64,000 bases of DNA, from the NCBI RefSeq assembly GCF_003576345.1, contig NZ_QWGB01000005.1, positions 1,116,001-1,180,000 on the forward strand. Direction: 5' to 3'. Source of the stretch: Henriciella barbarensis (lineage in GTDB: Bacteria > Pseudomonadota > Alphaproteobacteria > Caulobacterales > Hyphomonadaceae). The translations under genes were made by a program, and so were the position numbers. Each line of letters starts with the position of its first letter. Within the stretch, counting starts at the first letter, position 1. Positions 16,902-26,438 of the stretch are shown piece after piece. The notes under the pieces are model-generated. The model ran no database searches, had not been told where the DNA came from, and was given only the letters and a program-made list of their open reading frames with translations.

Positions 16902-18074
16902 TCAGGCGTCCTGAAGTTCAGAAGCCACAGTCGCGAAGGCCCAGTCGAGCCATGGGAGCAGCTTCTCGACGTCAGACGGCTCTACGGTTGACCCAACCCA
17001 GATGCGCAGGCCCGGAGGGGCTTTCCCATAGGAATTGAAGTCGAAACCAGCGCCTTCTTTCTCAACAAGGGTCACCATCTTCTTCACGAAGGCTTCCTGG
17101 TCAGTGGTTTTTAGACTGGCGACCCGGGGATCGGTGATCTTGAATGTAACGCCGGTGTTCGAGCGCGTTGCCTTGTCGGCGCAAAGGAAGTCAATCCAGT
17201 CGGTTTTTGCGACCCAGTCCTCAAGGATGCCAAGGCTCTCATCGGAGCGCGCCTTGAGGCCCTTAAGGCCACCAGTTTCCTCCACCCAGTCAAGCGCGCG
17301 CAGATAATCTTCTACGCAGAGCATGGACGGCGTGTTGATCGTTGCACCTTCGAACAGAGCTTCGTTCAACTTGCCGCCGCTCGTCATGCGGAAAATTTTG
17401 GGCAGCGGACGGTCAGGGGTGTAGCTTTCGAGACGCTTTACCGCATTCGGGCTGAGAATGAGCATGCCGTGGGCGGCTTCTCCACCAAGCACTTTCTGCC
17501 AGCTGTATGTGATGACATCGAGCTTCTCGAACGGGATGTCCTGCGCAAACACGGCTGAGGTCGCGTCGCAGATCACGACGCGGTCGGGGTTTGGCTTGAT
17601 CCAGCTATGGTCATCGACGCGCACTCCGGATGTCGTGCCATTCCAGGTGAAGACGATATCAGCATCATCGCGCGCCTTCTCGAATGGCGGCAGGACGCCA
17701 TAATCGCCGACATAGACTTCGCAATTGTCGAGTTTCAGCTGCTTCTGGGCGTCGGTCACCCAATCCTTGCCGAAGCTTTCCCAGGCAAAGATGTCGACCG
17801 GTTTCGCGCCGAGCATGGACCACATGCACATCTCCACGGCGCCCGTATCAGACGCGGGCACGATGGCGACGCGATAGTCATCAGGAAGGTTCAGCACCTG
17901 CTTGGTGCGATCAATCGCTTCCTTGAGCTTCGCTTTCGCAGCCTTGGCGCGGTGCGAGCGTCCAAAGGCTGTCGTTTCAAGCTGAGCGAGAGAAAATCCG
18001 GGGCGCTTGGCCGTGGGACCCGAGGAAAAATGCGGGCACGCCGGACGGACCTCCGGCTTGGGGGGTAGTGTCAT
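16902..18074 (-). CDS. serC: Phosphoserine aminotransferase
   Basis: 390 residues. PLP enzyme that converts 3-phosphohydroxypyruvate and glutamate to phosphoserine, second step of serine synthesis. Starts MTLPPKPEVRPACPHFSSGPTAKRP, the usual alphaproteobacterial SerC start with the substrate loop SSGPTAKRPGF. The PLP Lys is in YSWQKVLGGE; DATSAVFAQDIPF carries the cofactor Asp. The ATG at 18074 has AGGAG about 8 bases upstream; an open frame back to 18230 has no family match. First gene of a serC-serA unit, with the repeat at 16809-16881 in between. Its upstream region is shared with the divergent EamA gene. Confidence 0.95.
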   Translation of the reverse strand: MTLPPKPEVRPACPHFSSGPTAKRPGFSLAQLETTAFGRSHRAKAAKAKLKEAIDRTKQVLNLPDDYRVAIVPASDTGAVEMCMWSMLGAKPVDIFAWESFGKDWVTDAQKQLKLDNCEVYVGDYGVLPPFEKARDDADIVFTWNGTTSGVRVDDHSWIKPNPDRVVICDATSAVFAQDIPFEKLDVITYSWQKVLGGEAAHGMLILSPNAVKRLESYTPDRPLPKIFRMTSGGKLNEALFEGATINTPSMLCVEDYLRALDWVEETGGLKGLKARSDESLGILEDWVAKTDWIDFLCADKATRSNTGVTFKITDPRVASLKTTDQEAFVKKMVTLVEKEGAGFDFNSYGKAPPGLRIWVGSTVEPSDVEKLLPWLDWAFATVASELQDA

Positions 18075-18259
18075 CTGTTTTACTCCTATCCTTACAGATA
18101 GGCTGGCCTTCGTTGGGGAAGGCTGGCCCGCCGCCCTTATGGCAGACTTGTGCGCCGCCGCATAGGGAAACAATTGTGACAATATCGAGAGCTGGAGACT
18201 TGCCGGAGGCGTGCTGGGGTGCGACTCCAAACCGGTAATAGATTTGCGGGCGAGCCTTC

Positions 18260-19168
18260 ATGCAGACAAAGCGTTCCCTTTCCGACTGGGGGCTTTTCCT
18301 CCTCCTGTCTGCTTGCTGGGCGAGCGCTTTCGCCATGACGAAGGTTGCGGTTGGCGAACTTCCAGCCAGCGTGATTATCCCGGGGCGACTCATGACGGGG
18401 GCGATCATGCTGTGGGCGGTGATGCTCATCCGCGGGGACCGGTTACCGCCATTTTCGGACCGGCCGTCGTGGCTCGCGATCGTGGGTATGGGTGTCGCAG
18501 GCACGGCGCTGCCCTTCTATCTTATCACGATCGGGCAGAAGACGATCGACTCTTCGCTGGCCGCGTTGCTCATTTCGGGCGCACCTCTTTTTACGGCGGT
18601 GCTTGCGCATTTCTATTTTCATGACGAGCGCTTTACAGGCTTCAAGATCGCAGGTCTTGCGACGGGCTTTGCAGGCGTTGCGCTGCTGCTCGGGCCGGAT
18701 GCGATGCAGGGGTTTGGCAATGCCGACCTGATCGCGCAGCTGCTCGTCCTCGGCGGGGCATTCTGTTACGCAGTGAACAGCATTATGGCGCGTCAGGCGC
18801 CGCGCCTGCCACCCATCGTGCTACCGGTCGGGTTTCTCACCGTTGCGTCGATCACGTCGATCCCCATGCTCGTCTGGACGGACTGGGAAACGGTCGACCC
18901 CACGAAGGCGAGCTTGCTGTGCATACTTGGCCTTGGCGCGGTCTCCACCGGTCTCGCTGGTATCCTGCTCATGCAGCTTGTGGCGCGCACAAGCGCGACC
19001 TTCGTGGCACTGACCGGCTATGTCATTCCAATAATGTCGGCTGTGCTTGGCTATTTTGCGTTTGGTGAAGTCCAGAGCTGGAACGCTGCGGCCGCCTTCA
19101 TCCTGATTCTTGCCGGCGTCTGGTTCTCCCAGCGCCAGAGTCGCAAGAGCGCCGCCGCCGTGCCTTGA
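18260..19168 (+). CDS. EamA family (drug/metabolite transporter) permease
   Basis: 302 residues with ten hydrophobic segments arranged as two EamA repeats. Typical motifs: LSACWASAFAMTKVAVGELPA at the start of repeat one and GAFCYAVNSIMARQAP at the start of repeat two, then GYVIPIMSAVLGYFAFGE near the end. EamA proteins export amino acids, purines or other metabolites; the substrate is unknown. Its position divergent from serC hints at, but does not prove, an amino-acid role. A basic C-terminal tail (RQSRKSAA) is cytoplasmic. Confidence 0.88.
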   Translation: MQTKRSLSDWGLFLLLSACWASAFAMTKVAVGELPASVIIPGRLMTGAIMLWAVMLIRGDRLPPFSDRPSWLAIVGMGVAGTALPFYLITIGQKTIDSSLAALLISGAPLFTAVLAHFYFHDERFTGFKIAGLATGFAGVALLLGPDAMQGFGNADLIAQLLVLGGAFCYAVNSIMARQAPRLPPIVLPVGFLTVASITSIPMLVWTDWETVDPTKASLLCILGLGAVSTGLAGILLMQLVARTSATFVALTGYVIPIMSAVLGYFAFGEVQSWNAAAAFILILAGVWFSQRQSRKSAAAVP

Positions 19169-19240
19169 TCTTCCGGGCGTCGTAGCTCTCTGCTATCCTT
19201 TCCTGGAGGCGGCGCAAGACTGCCATTGGGAGGATACAAG

Positions 19241-20083
19241 ATGAACCGCGAAATCCATGTCAGACCGATCTCCGGCGCACTCGGCGCAGAGATTGAGGGC
19301 GTCGACCTTTCTGAAGACCTATCTAATGAGGCTTTCGACAAGGTTCACCGGGCCTTCCTGGATCACCACGTCATATTCTTCAGGGATCAGAATGCCCTGA
19401 CGCCTGACCGCCACAAGGAATTCGGCAGGCGCTTCGGCAGCCTCAATGTCCATCCCTATGTGAAGGGGATGGAAGGCCATCCGGAAATTCTCGAGATCAT
19501 CAAGGAGCCAGAAGAGAAGACCAATTTCGGTGGCGGCTGGCACACCGATATGTCCTTTCTTGAGGAGCCTGCGCTCGGCTCGATCCTGCATGCTATCGAG
19601 GTGCCACCCTATGGAGGCGATACGCTCTGGGCAAACCAGCATATGGCCTATGAGGCTCTGTCTGACGGCCTGAAGACCACGCTTGAAGGGTTGACGGCCA
19701 TTCATTCGGCAGGCCGCGAATATGGGCCGAAGGGTCAGTCGGCTCTAAACCGTCAATCCATGAAAACGAAACAGGCGGATGGTGCGCCTGAGTTCGAGCA
19801 TCCGGTCGTCCGGACACATCCAGAGACGGGGCGCAAAGGTTTATATGTAAACCCGGCTTTCACGTTGCGCTTCAAGGGCTGGACGAAGCGTGAGAGCCGC
19901 CCGCTCCTCAATTATCTGTTCGAGCACTCCAGACAGGAGCAGTTCACCTGTCGGTTCCGGTGGAAGAAAGGCTCGGTCGCGTTCTGGGACAATCGCTCGA
20001 CCTGGCACTTCGCATTGAACGACTATGCAGGCCATCGCCGCCATATGCGGCGGGTGACTGTAAACGGGGACCGGCCTTTCTAG
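19241..20083 (+). CDS. TauD/TfdA family 2-oxoglutarate-dependent dioxygenase
   Basis: 280 residues, normal for the family. The Fe(II) facial triad is visible as H-T-D at His101/Asp103 in GGGWHTDMSF and His256 in RSTWHFALNDY; the 2-oxoglutarate Arg lies in HRRHMRRVTV (about 267-270). Family members oxidise taurine, 2,4-D, alkyl sulfates or other small acids; sulfonate transport genes are absent here, so the substrate is open. The ATG at 19241 has GGGAGGA 8 bases upstream. Its stop overlaps the convergent DUF998 gene by CTAG (20080-20083). Confidence 0.9.
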   Translation: MNREIHVRPISGALGAEIEGVDLSEDLSNEAFDKVHRAFLDHHVIFFRDQNALTPDRHKEFGRRFGSLNVHPYVKGMEGHPEILEIIKEPEEKTNFGGGWHTDMSFLEEPALGSILHAIEVPPYGGDTLWANQHMAYEALSDGLKTTLEGLTAIHSAGREYGPKGQSALNRQSMKTKQADGAPEFEHPVVRTHPETGRKGLYVNPAFTLRFKGWTKRESRPLLNYLFEHSRQEQFTCRFRWKKGSVAFWDNRSTWHFALNDYAGHRRHMRRVTVNGDRPF

Positions 20084-20670
20084 GATTTGCGCAATAGGCG
20101 GCTGCCGTTGAAGCCGATGAGCCATAACACCAGCGCAACCGCCGCAAACCTTTCGATCAGACCAATGATTTCGTTCGATACCCCGAATGTCGCAGCGCCA
20201 GCGGATAGAAACACGATTGCCGCCAGTGCGGTGCCCCATCTGAAAAGCGGATGCGAATTGCTTCGACCCCATGCAACCAATGCCAATGCGGTCGAAATGG
20301 AAAGGCCGATCGCACTTACAGCCCAATAGTGGATGAGCGGAGCATTGGGATTCTGTTTGGAGTAGGCCTCATAGAGCGAGATCAGCACTATCAGAGGTCC
20401 GGCAAGAACAAGCAGAAGGGCAGCGACCTTTAGGGGCGTGTGATCGCCGGCGTCCTTCCAGATAATCCATCCTGTTAGCGCAAGCGCCGCAGCGACCAGC
20501 GTGAGGCCGATATCCTGCGCGAGATCGAAGTCGCCTGCGGCAAGATCACTAATCGTGGAGGTGAGAAGGCTCTGGCGCTCCATGAAAATGGCGAGTGTCA
20601 GGTCGATGGTCACTGCGATCAGGCAAGCTGCAATCGAGTAGAGATGAATATAGCGCTCGCTTTTTTCCAT
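20080..20670 (-). CDS. DUF998 family membrane protein
   Basis: 196 residues with six predicted membrane helices. The segment STISDLAAGDFDLAQDIGLTLVAAAL after helix one is the conserved S-x-L-x-A-G loop of DUF998 proteins. No enzymatic motif is evident and the function of the family is unknown. It lies between two genes of small-molecule metabolism and shares its stop region with the TauD-type gene. Confidence 0.75.
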   Translation of the reverse strand: MEKSERYIHLYSIAACLIAVTIDLTLAIFMERQSLLTSTISDLAAGDFDLAQDIGLTLVAAALALTGWIIWKDAGDHTPLKVAALLLVLAGPLIVLISLYEAYSKQNPNAPLIHYWAVSAIGLSISTALALVAWGRSNSHPLFRWGTALAAIVFLSAGAATFGVSNEIIGLIERFAAVALVLWLIGFNGSRLLRKS

Positions 20671-20700
20671 TCAGAGGTAACGCCTGTAAGCTCAGGTCGT

Positions 20701-21525
20701 TCAGAGGGTGAACTTGCCTTCGATAACGGTCACCGCCTCGCCGCGCAGCTTCACACGGTCGCCCGCAAGCTCAATGCCGATCTTTGCGCCGCGCCCGGGA
20801 TAGGCCTGGAAACAGTCAAGCGGGCGTTTGAGCCGAGGTCCCATGATGGCGGCGACCATGCAGTGCCAGCTCCCCGTGGCTGGGTCTTCGTCAATACCGC
20901 TGCCGGGGGCAAAGAAACGGCTGGTGAGGTCGGCCCCGTTCGCGCCACCGGGGGCAACACAGCCGAAGTTTCCTCGTTCCCAATTTCCACCAATGCCGCT
21001 TACACCAAGGGTTTTCAACAATGAGAGATCGGGTTCGAGCGCTTCGACATCTGCCGGCGTTCCGAACACCGCCGCATAGAAAGGCCCACCCCAGGCCTCC
21101 AGCGGCCAAGCGCCAAGCGCAGCGGCGACGTCTTCAGTGACGGCGATCTTCTCGACCTTTGGTGCCGGGAAGTCCATCTCGTAGGTCCCGTCTGCCAGCC
21201 GCTGAACCTTCAGGATGCCAGACTGCACCGTCTCAAAGGCGATTTCGTCACCGTCAAATCCAAGGTGCTTGTAGATCATATGGGCTGACGCGAGTGTCGC
21301 GTGGCCACAGAGCGGCACCTCCACTGCGGGCGTGAACCAGCGCAGGGCAAACTCCCCGGGCTTTTTCTCGACGATGAATGCCGTCTCGGCGACATTATTT
21401 TCTGCGGCAATCGCCTGCAGCGTCTCGTCCAGCAGAAAGTTGTCCAGCGGCATCACGCAGGCCTGATTGCCTTCGAAGGGCCGGCTGGCGAATGCGTCGA
21501 TCTGGTAGAATGGAATGGCCGTCAT
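20701..21525 (-). CDS. PhzF family isomerase-like protein
   Basis: 274 residues. Two similar alpha/beta halves form the diaminopimelate-epimerase-like PhzF fold. The N-terminal motif FYQIDAFASRPFEGNQACVM and the catalytic Glu in NNVAETAFIVEK are present, followed by RWFTPAVEVPLCGHATLASAH. The second half has SRFFAPGSGIDEDPATGSWHC. Only the phenazine enzyme itself is well defined; most PhzF proteins, including this orphan, have unknown substrates. The ATG at 21525 follows GGGAG; an in-frame start at 21648 has no family support. Confidence 0.9.
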   Translation of the reverse strand: MTAIPFYQIDAFASRPFEGNQACVMPLDNFLLDETLQAIAAENNVAETAFIVEKKPGEFALRWFTPAVEVPLCGHATLASAHMIYKHLGFDGDEIAFETVQSGILKVQRLADGTYEMDFPAPKVEKIAVTEDVAAALGAWPLEAWGGPFYAAVFGTPADVEALEPDLSLLKTLGVSGIGGNWERGNFGCVAPGGANGADLTSRFFAPGSGIDEDPATGSWHCMVAAIMGPRLKRPLDCFQAYPGRGAKIGIELAGDRVKLRGEAVTVIEGKFTL

Positions 21526-21689
21526 CTCAGGCTCCCGCAGCGGAAAACTATGCCTTTGACCTAAGGAAAAGAGACATCCAATACAAACCAGACTTTCTAA
21601 GCCGTGGTTGAGAAAGCCTGAGCGCTCTATCTGGCCAGTGGAGGGCAATCGGGCCAGGGTCGCATCACTAATTGCGCCGGGAGAAATAA

Positions 21690-22139
21690 ATGAACTGGGG
21701 ACAGCTGCTTGTCGGACTGGGGTTTATCTGCGGCACGCTGATCGCGGCGCAAGGGGCTATCAACGGGCGGTTGGCTTCGGGCGTCGGTGGGCCAATACAG
21801 GCAGCTTTCATTTCATTCTCTATCGGCTGGCTGGCCTTGCTCGCCGTGAATATTGCGCTCGGCTACAAGGTGCCGAGCATAAGTCAGACGCTGACCGTGC
21901 CGGCCTGGGCGTGGATTGGCGGGCTGATCGGTGCGATCATGGTGGCAAGTTCGGCTACGGCTGTGCCGCGCATTGGTGTGGCCGCCTGGGTCAGCGCCGT
22001 CATTGCGGGCCAGCTGACCGCGGCGGTTCTCTACGACCAGTTCGGCGCATTCGGACAGGCGGTTCGTCCCGCGACCCCTTTAAGGCTTGTCGGCATCGGG
22101 TTTCTGGTGCTGGGCGTTTATCTGGTGCGTCGTTTCTAG
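21690..22139 (+). CDS. YdcZ-type (DUF606) DMT family transporter
   Basis: 149 residues with five hydrophobic segments, the single-repeat form of the drug/metabolite superfamily that works as a dimer. Shows CGTLIAAQGAINGRLA and FISFSIGWLALL in the first half and VPRIGVAAWVSAVIAGQLTAAVLYDQFGAFG in the second, as in DUF606/YdcZ. Substrate unknown. GGGAG precedes the ATG. The stop overlaps the convergent M23-type gene by CTAG (22136-22139). Confidence 0.85.
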   Translation: MNWGQLLVGLGFICGTLIAAQGAINGRLASGVGGPIQAAFISFSIGWLALLAVNIALGYKVPSISQTLTVPAWAWIGGLIGAIMVASSATAVPRIGVAAWVSAVIAGQLTAAVLYDQFGAFGQAVRPATPLRLVGIGFLVLGVYLVRRF

Positions 22140-22825
22140 ACTGCGAGACCGATTAGCGCGCGCGGGTCGGGACAAAGCTGCAGCCACTCGCCAGCTTCGC
22201 TCTTGGAGCAAACGCCGGGGAAGTCGCCTCGCTTGCCAAGCATGTCGAGCATGACCTGAAAGTGCAGATGGGGCGCCCAGCCGCCATTCACGCTACTGTC
22301 GCCAAGGCGCGCGATCTCCTGACCGCGCTTTACTCGTCCACCGGGTTGCAACGTGTCGAGCAAATCCGGGTCGAGATGGCCATAGAGCGTATAGAAAATC
22401 AGGTCTACCTCAGCTTCATGCTGGAGGATTAGCGTCGGTCCATAGTCTTTCGCATTATCGTTGCGCTGCAGGCTGTGAACCTGCCCATCCAGCGGCGCAA
22501 AGACGGGCGCGCCGGCAGCAGCGAAGATATCCAGGCCCAGGTGAAGCGTGCGCGGCTCTTCTCCGGGGCAGTTGAAGATGGGGGTGTCATAAATGGCGCG
22601 ATCTTCGCCATAGCCGCCATGAAGGACGGCCCCATGTTCTGGTATCCAGTCTATTGGCAGGTCAACCCAGCAGCGTGCGGCAAGCCCAGCCTTGTCGAGC
22701 GCAAGCGTACCCTCATCGTGAAGACCGTGCATAGGCTGATGCACCTTCGGCGGGGCGGCGAGCCATCTGTCGTAACGCGCCCTCAGGTCCCTGAGGGTGG
22801 CCGGGAAATTTATTTTAACGCTCAT
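22136..22825 (-). CDS. M23-type (LytM) metallopeptidase domain protein, cytosolic
   Basis: 229 residues with no signal peptide. Zinc motif H-x3-D at His95/Asp99 in HLGLDIFAAAG, a further His150 in LYGHLDP, and the H-x-H pair His186/His188 in APHLHFQV are all intact. The wording of the motifs (LHLGLDIF, APLDGQVHS, YGPTLILQH, FYTLYGHL, GDFPGV) is much closer to the M23 domain found inside large kinase-M23-aminotransferase fusion proteins than to secreted cell-wall hydrolases. Here the domain stands alone. Its start overlaps the 3' end of thiD by 11 bases, so it is probably cotranscribed with thiD. Function unknown; peptidoglycan cleavage is unlikely given the missing export signal. Confidence 0.78.
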   Translation of the reverse strand: MSVKINFPATLRDLRARYDRWLAAPPKVHQPMHGLHDEGTLALDKAGLAARCWVDLPIDWIPEHGAVLHGGYGEDRAIYDTPIFNCPGEEPRTLHLGLDIFAAAGAPVFAPLDGQVHSLQRNDNAKDYGPTLILQHEAEVDLIFYTLYGHLDPDLLDTLQPGGRVKRGQEIARLGDSSVNGGWAPHLHFQVMLDMLGKRGDFPGVCSKSEAGEWLQLCPDPRALIGLAV

Positions 22826-23642
22826 CTTGCAAGTTCACCGGCCAGCCATGATGCACGGGGCCGTGCCCATTTCCGAAGCCCTTGGCTTCTGAAATTGCGC
22901 GGTGCAGATAGTCGCGCGCTGTTTCGACGGCTTCTTGCGTGTCAACTCCTAGTGCGATGCGGGCGGATATCGCGCTCGCCAGGGTACAGCCAGTGCCGTG
23001 CGTTGACGTTGTGCTGATCCGGGCGCTTTCGAAGATCCACTCGCCATTCACTGTCTGGAGCACGTCGACGACCGGATTGCCCGGTATATGCCCGCCCTTT
23101 ACAAGCGCGCCAGTAGCTCCGCGCTTCAAAAGGGCTTCGGCAGCGCGTCGCTGGCCGTTCACGCCGTCGACGGATTTACCGGTCAGAATTTCTGCTTCAG
23201 GGGCGTTTGGGGTCACCAGCGCTGCGCCGGGGATAAGCAGCGACGCGATGCTTTCGACGGCCCGGCGGTCTATCAGCCGGTCACCAGATGTTGCCACCAT
23301 GACCGGATCAATGATGCGAGGCGTGTCCTTTGCCAGTTCGTCGAGCGTCTCCGCCGCGTGCTCCACAAGGTCTGCCCGCCCCAGCATACCCGTCTTTATG
23401 GCGTCCGCGCCAATGTCAGCCAGGCAGACCCTCATTTGGGAGATGACCGTCTTGATTGGGATCGGATGCACATCGTGCACACCCATCGTATTCTGCACGG
23501 TGATGGCAGTCACGGCGGTCATGGCGTAACCGCCCATGGCCATGATGGCCTTGATATCGGCCTGTATGCCTGCGCCGCCCCCGGAATCGGAGCCAGCAAT
23601 GACCAGTACGCGGCCAGACTTGTTTTCGGTTTCGGTCTTCAT
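22815..23642 (-). CDS. thiD: Hydroxymethylpyrimidine/phosphomethylpyrimidine kinase
   Basis: 275 residues. Two-step phosphorylation of the thiamin pyrimidine HMP to HMP-PP in the cytosol. Starts with VLVIAGSDSGGGAGIQADIK, the ribokinase-like substrate motif of ThiD; KTGMLG, VMVATSGD and the C-terminal STHGTGCTLASAISARIALG anion hole are canonical. I take the ATG at 23642; a TTG three codons upstream is possible and neither has a strong ribosome-binding site. The stop lies inside the next gene, suggesting coupling to the M23-type gene. Confidence 0.95.
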   Translation of the reverse strand: MKTETENKSGRVLVIAGSDSGGGAGIQADIKAIMAMGGYAMTAVTAITVQNTMGVHDVHPIPIKTVISQMRVCLADIGADAIKTGMLGRADLVEHAAETLDELAKDTPRIIDPVMVATSGDRLIDRRAVESIASLLIPGAALVTPNAPEAEILTGKSVDGVNGQRRAAEALLKRGATGALVKGGHIPGNPVVDVLQTVNGEWIFESARISTTSTHGTGCTLASAISARIALGVDTQEAVETARDYLHRAISEAKGFGNGHGPVHHGWPVNLQDER

Positions 23643-23700
23643 GGCGATCAAATAAGCGCTTGGGCCCTGATCGGAAAGGAGGCTTTCAGCAGAGGGGGGC

Positions 23701-24282
23701 TCACCACGGGTCGGCGGGTGCCTCGACTGGCTGCGACAGGTCGAATTCCACCCGGAAAAAGCGTTCGGGCCGCTTCAGCTCATATGCGAGCATGTCCTGA
23801 TCAGGATGGATTTCCATTGCCCAGACGTTCGCTTTTGAAACGGGGATACCTTCGGCATCGAACAACGCCTTCGTGCGATCGTCAGCTGGAAACTCCTGAC
23901 GGGTCACGGTCGAGGCGTCAGACGATTTGCCACCATACATCGTCACGGCGTCCGGGCTGCCATCCGCATGGGTGTGCCGATGACGCAGTGCCATACGGCC
24001 ATCGTCACCAAGCGCCAGCAGCCACATCCGGGAATGGTCTTCGCCGACATGCAAGGGAATGCGCGCCGCCGCTTCTGTGCAGTAGTCGAAGTCAGCAATG
24101 ATGGCTTGCGATGCCCACGCGGCATCCTCGGGGTCATCGCTGACGACGCGTCCAGCATATGCGTTGCCGCAATAGGGTTGGAGGTTCGACAGGAACTCGG
24201 AAGAGCCGAGATCGGCCGGAGCTTCCTGCTGACAGGCGGCCAATAGAAGGGCCGCCCCGGATATCGCAAATCTCATAAGCAT
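23701..24282 (-). CDS. Putative lipoprotein of unknown function
   Basis: 193 residues. A short signal ends in the lipobox LLAAC (Cys at 17) followed by QQEAP, so an outer-membrane lipoprotein is likely (no Asp at +2). The mature part has two regions rich in charged residues: SRMWLLALGDDGRMALRHRH and a T-M-Y-G-G turn. I recall similar hypothetical lipoproteins in related alphaproteobacteria but no function. Start choice is uncertain: ATG codons occur at 24282 and 24276, and the hairpin at 24283-24310 abuts the first. Confidence 0.7.
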   Translation of the reverse strand: MLMRFAISGAALLLAACQQEAPADLGSSEFLSNLQPYCGNAYAGRVVSDDPEDAAWASQAIIADFDYCTEAAARIPLHVGEDHSRMWLLALGDDGRMALRHRHTHADGSPDAVTMYGGKSSDASTVTRQEFPADDRTKALFDAEGIPVSKANVWAMEIHPDQDMLAYELKRPERFFRVEFDLSQPVEAPADPW

Positions 24283-24310
24283 GAGGCGCAGCCTATATCG
24301 GCTGCGCCTC
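24283..24310 (-). terminator. Perfect 11-bp hairpin between ftsH and the lipoprotein gene
   Basis: GAGGCGCAGCC (24283-24293) and GGCTGCGCCTC (24300-24310) around a 6-base loop. It lies 28 bases past the ftsH stop on the minus strand and touches the start codon of the following lipoprotein gene. On the minus strand no T-run follows, so it could be a weak terminator, an RNA-stability element, or a translational switch for the lipoprotein. Confidence 0.5.
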
Positions 24311-24338
24311 TTTGCAATATTCTATTGGTAGCAATCGC

Positions 24339-26240
24339 TCAGGCGGGTTCTGGCTCGCCGCCCGGTTCGTCTCCGCCGAGGTTCTTCCGGCGCTTGCCGA
24401 TGACCGGGACCGCAGAGGCTGGGCCCTGAGGCTCATCCGGCTCGTCGGGGCGCGACGGTGGTTTTCCCTCGAGCAGATCATTGAGCTCCTGACCGGTGAG
24501 CGTCTCATATTCGAGAAGCCCTTCAGCGATGGCCGTCCATTGATCCTTGTAGTCGGTCATGATCCGGCGTGCCTCATCCTTACCGTGCTGGATCAGCTTG
24601 CGGACTTCTTCCTCGATACGCTTGGAGGTTTCTTCCGACACGTGATTCGGGCGCGAGTACGGGTCACTATTGTCAGAGTAGTCGACAGGACCAATCTCGT
24701 CCGACAGGCCATAGCTTGTGACCATGGCACGCGCGATGCGTGTTGCCATCTGGATATCCGATGATGCGCCGGAGGTTACAGCTTCTTCGCCGAAGGCGAG
24801 CTCTTCGGCCACACGGCCCCCCATGAGGACAGCCAGCCTGGACGTCATTTCCTGACGGGTCTGCGAGTACTTGTCATCCTCCGGCAGTTGCATGACCATG
24901 CCGAGGGCACGGCCGCGCGGAATGATCGTCGCCTTATGGACCGGATCAGTCGATGGCATTTTCAGGCTGACAATCGCATGGCCTGCTTCGTGATAGGCGG
25001 TCAGGCGCTTTTCCTTGTCTGACATGACCATCGAGCGCTTTTCAGGGCCCATCAGGACCTTGTCCTTTGCATCCTCGAACTCCTGCATGGCGACGACACG
25101 CTTGCCGCGCCGGGCTGCGAGGAGGGCGGCCTCATTGACAAGGTTCGCGAGATCAGCGCCGGAGAAGCCAGGCGTGCCGCGTGCAATGATTTTCGGATCA
25201 ACATCCTTGGCCAGCGGCACATTGCGCATGTGAACCTTCAGAATGCGCTCACGGCCCATGATGTCCGGATTGTTGACGGTCACCTGACGGTCGAAACGGC
25301 CCGGGCGCAGCAGCGCCGGATCCAGCACATCGGGGCGGTTCGTGGCGGCGATGATGATGATGCCCTCATTGGACTCAAAGCCGTCCATTTCCACGAGGAG
25401 CTGGTTGAGCGTCTGCTCACGCTCATCATTGCCGCCACCGATGCCTGCACCGCGTGAGCGGCCAACGGCGTCGATTTCGTCGATGAAGATGATGCACGGT
25501 GCGTTGCGCTTGGCCTGTTCGAACATGTCGCGGACACGGCTTGCGCCGACGCCGACAAACATCTCGACGAAGTCCGAACCAGAAATCGTAAAGAATGGCA
25601 CGCCAGCCTCACCTGCGACGGCGCGGGCGATGAGCGTTTTACCCGTACCCGGAGGACCGATCAGCAGAGCCCCCTTGGGGATCTTGCCGCCAAGGCGCTG
25701 GAAGCGTGACGGGTCTTTTAGGAACTCGACAACTTCCTGCAGCTCTTCCTTGGCTTCATCGACGCCAGCGACGTCGTCGAAGGTTACGCGGCCATGCTTT
25801 TCGGTCAGCATGCGGGCGCGCGACTTGCCGAAGCTCATCGCGCCGCGCCCACCGCCGCCGCCCTGCATCTGACGCATCAGAAACAGGAAGAGGCCGAGGA
25901 TAAGGATCAGAGGCAGCAGGTTGAGAAGCAGGCCGCCCAGGCTGAAGCCGCTTTCGGCGTCCTCATTCACCGTGACACCCTGGTCGGCAAACCATGTGGA
26001 CGCTTCAATATTGGTAGGTAGCTTTTCTGCGTAATAGGTGTCGCCGCCACTGGTCTGGGCGGTGACGCGGTCATTGGTGACCGTCACTTCTGCGAGCTGG
26101 CCTTCCGTTGCCATCTGGCGAAGGTCGGAAATCGGCACCTTCTCCGCATTCGCGGCGACAGATGAGCCTTGCATGGCGATCATCATGGCCACGACGAGGG
26201 CAGCAATCAGTCCCCAGACAGCGAGATTACGCATGTTCAT
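24339..26240 (-). CDS. ftsH: ATP-dependent zinc metalloprotease FtsH
   Basis: 633 residues. Membrane-anchored AAA+ protease that degrades misfolded membrane proteins and, in many bacteria, RpoH and LpxC. Two membrane helices (about 5-24 and 104-122) enclose a periplasmic domain. Walker A GPPGTGKT is at 195-202, Walker [10 protein letters not shown] follows, the pore motif and SRH motif are present, and the zinc motif HEAGH is near residue 415. The C-terminal tail is Pro/Glu-rich. rpoH at 8.7 kb is a possible physiological substrate, as in other species. Start ATG at 26240 or 26234. Confidence 0.97.
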   Translation of the reverse strand: MNMRNLAVWGLIAALVVAMMIAMQGSSVAANAEKVPISDLRQMATEGQLAEVTVTNDRVTAQTSGGDTYYAEKLPTNIEASTWFADQGVTVNEDAESGFSLGGLLLNLLPLILILGLFLFLMRQMQGGGGGRGAMSFGKSRARMLTEKHGRVTFDDVAGVDEAKEELQEVVEFLKDPSRFQRLGGKIPKGALLIGPPGTGKTLIARAVAGEAGVPFFTISGSDFVEMFVGVGASRVRDMFEQAKRNAPCIIFIDEIDAVGRSRGAGIGGGNDEREQTLNQLLVEMDGFESNEGIIIIAATNRPDVLDPALLRPGRFDRQVTVNNPDIMGRERILKVHMRNVPLAKDVDPKIIARGTPGFSGADLANLVNEAALLAARRGKRVVAMQEFEDAKDKVLMGPEKRSMVMSDKEKRLTAYHEAGHAIVSLKMPSTDPVHKATIIPRGRALGMVMQLPEDDKYSQTRQEMTSRLAVLMGGRVAEELAFGEEAVTSGASSDIQMATRIARAMVTSYGLSDEIGPVDYSDNSDPYSRPNHVSEETSKRIEEEVRKLIQHGKDEARRIMTDYKDQWTAIAEGLLEYETLTGQELNDLLEGKPPSRPDEPDEPQGPASAVPVIGKRRKNLGGDEPGGEPEPA

Positions 26241-26438
26241 AGTTTGGATCCGTCTTTTGGTCTCAATCTTCTGAACCTTAACATAGGCAGCTGAACACCG
26301 GAAAACGACTCAATTAGCAGTAATGCGGGCGCAATTTTGTCGCGGCTGCGCTGGTGTGGGGCAGTTGTGGGTGGAACTATAGCGCTTACTCGACGCCCAT
26401 GGGGACCCGCACTACTCTTTCGGTTGGCGGGGGCACGA

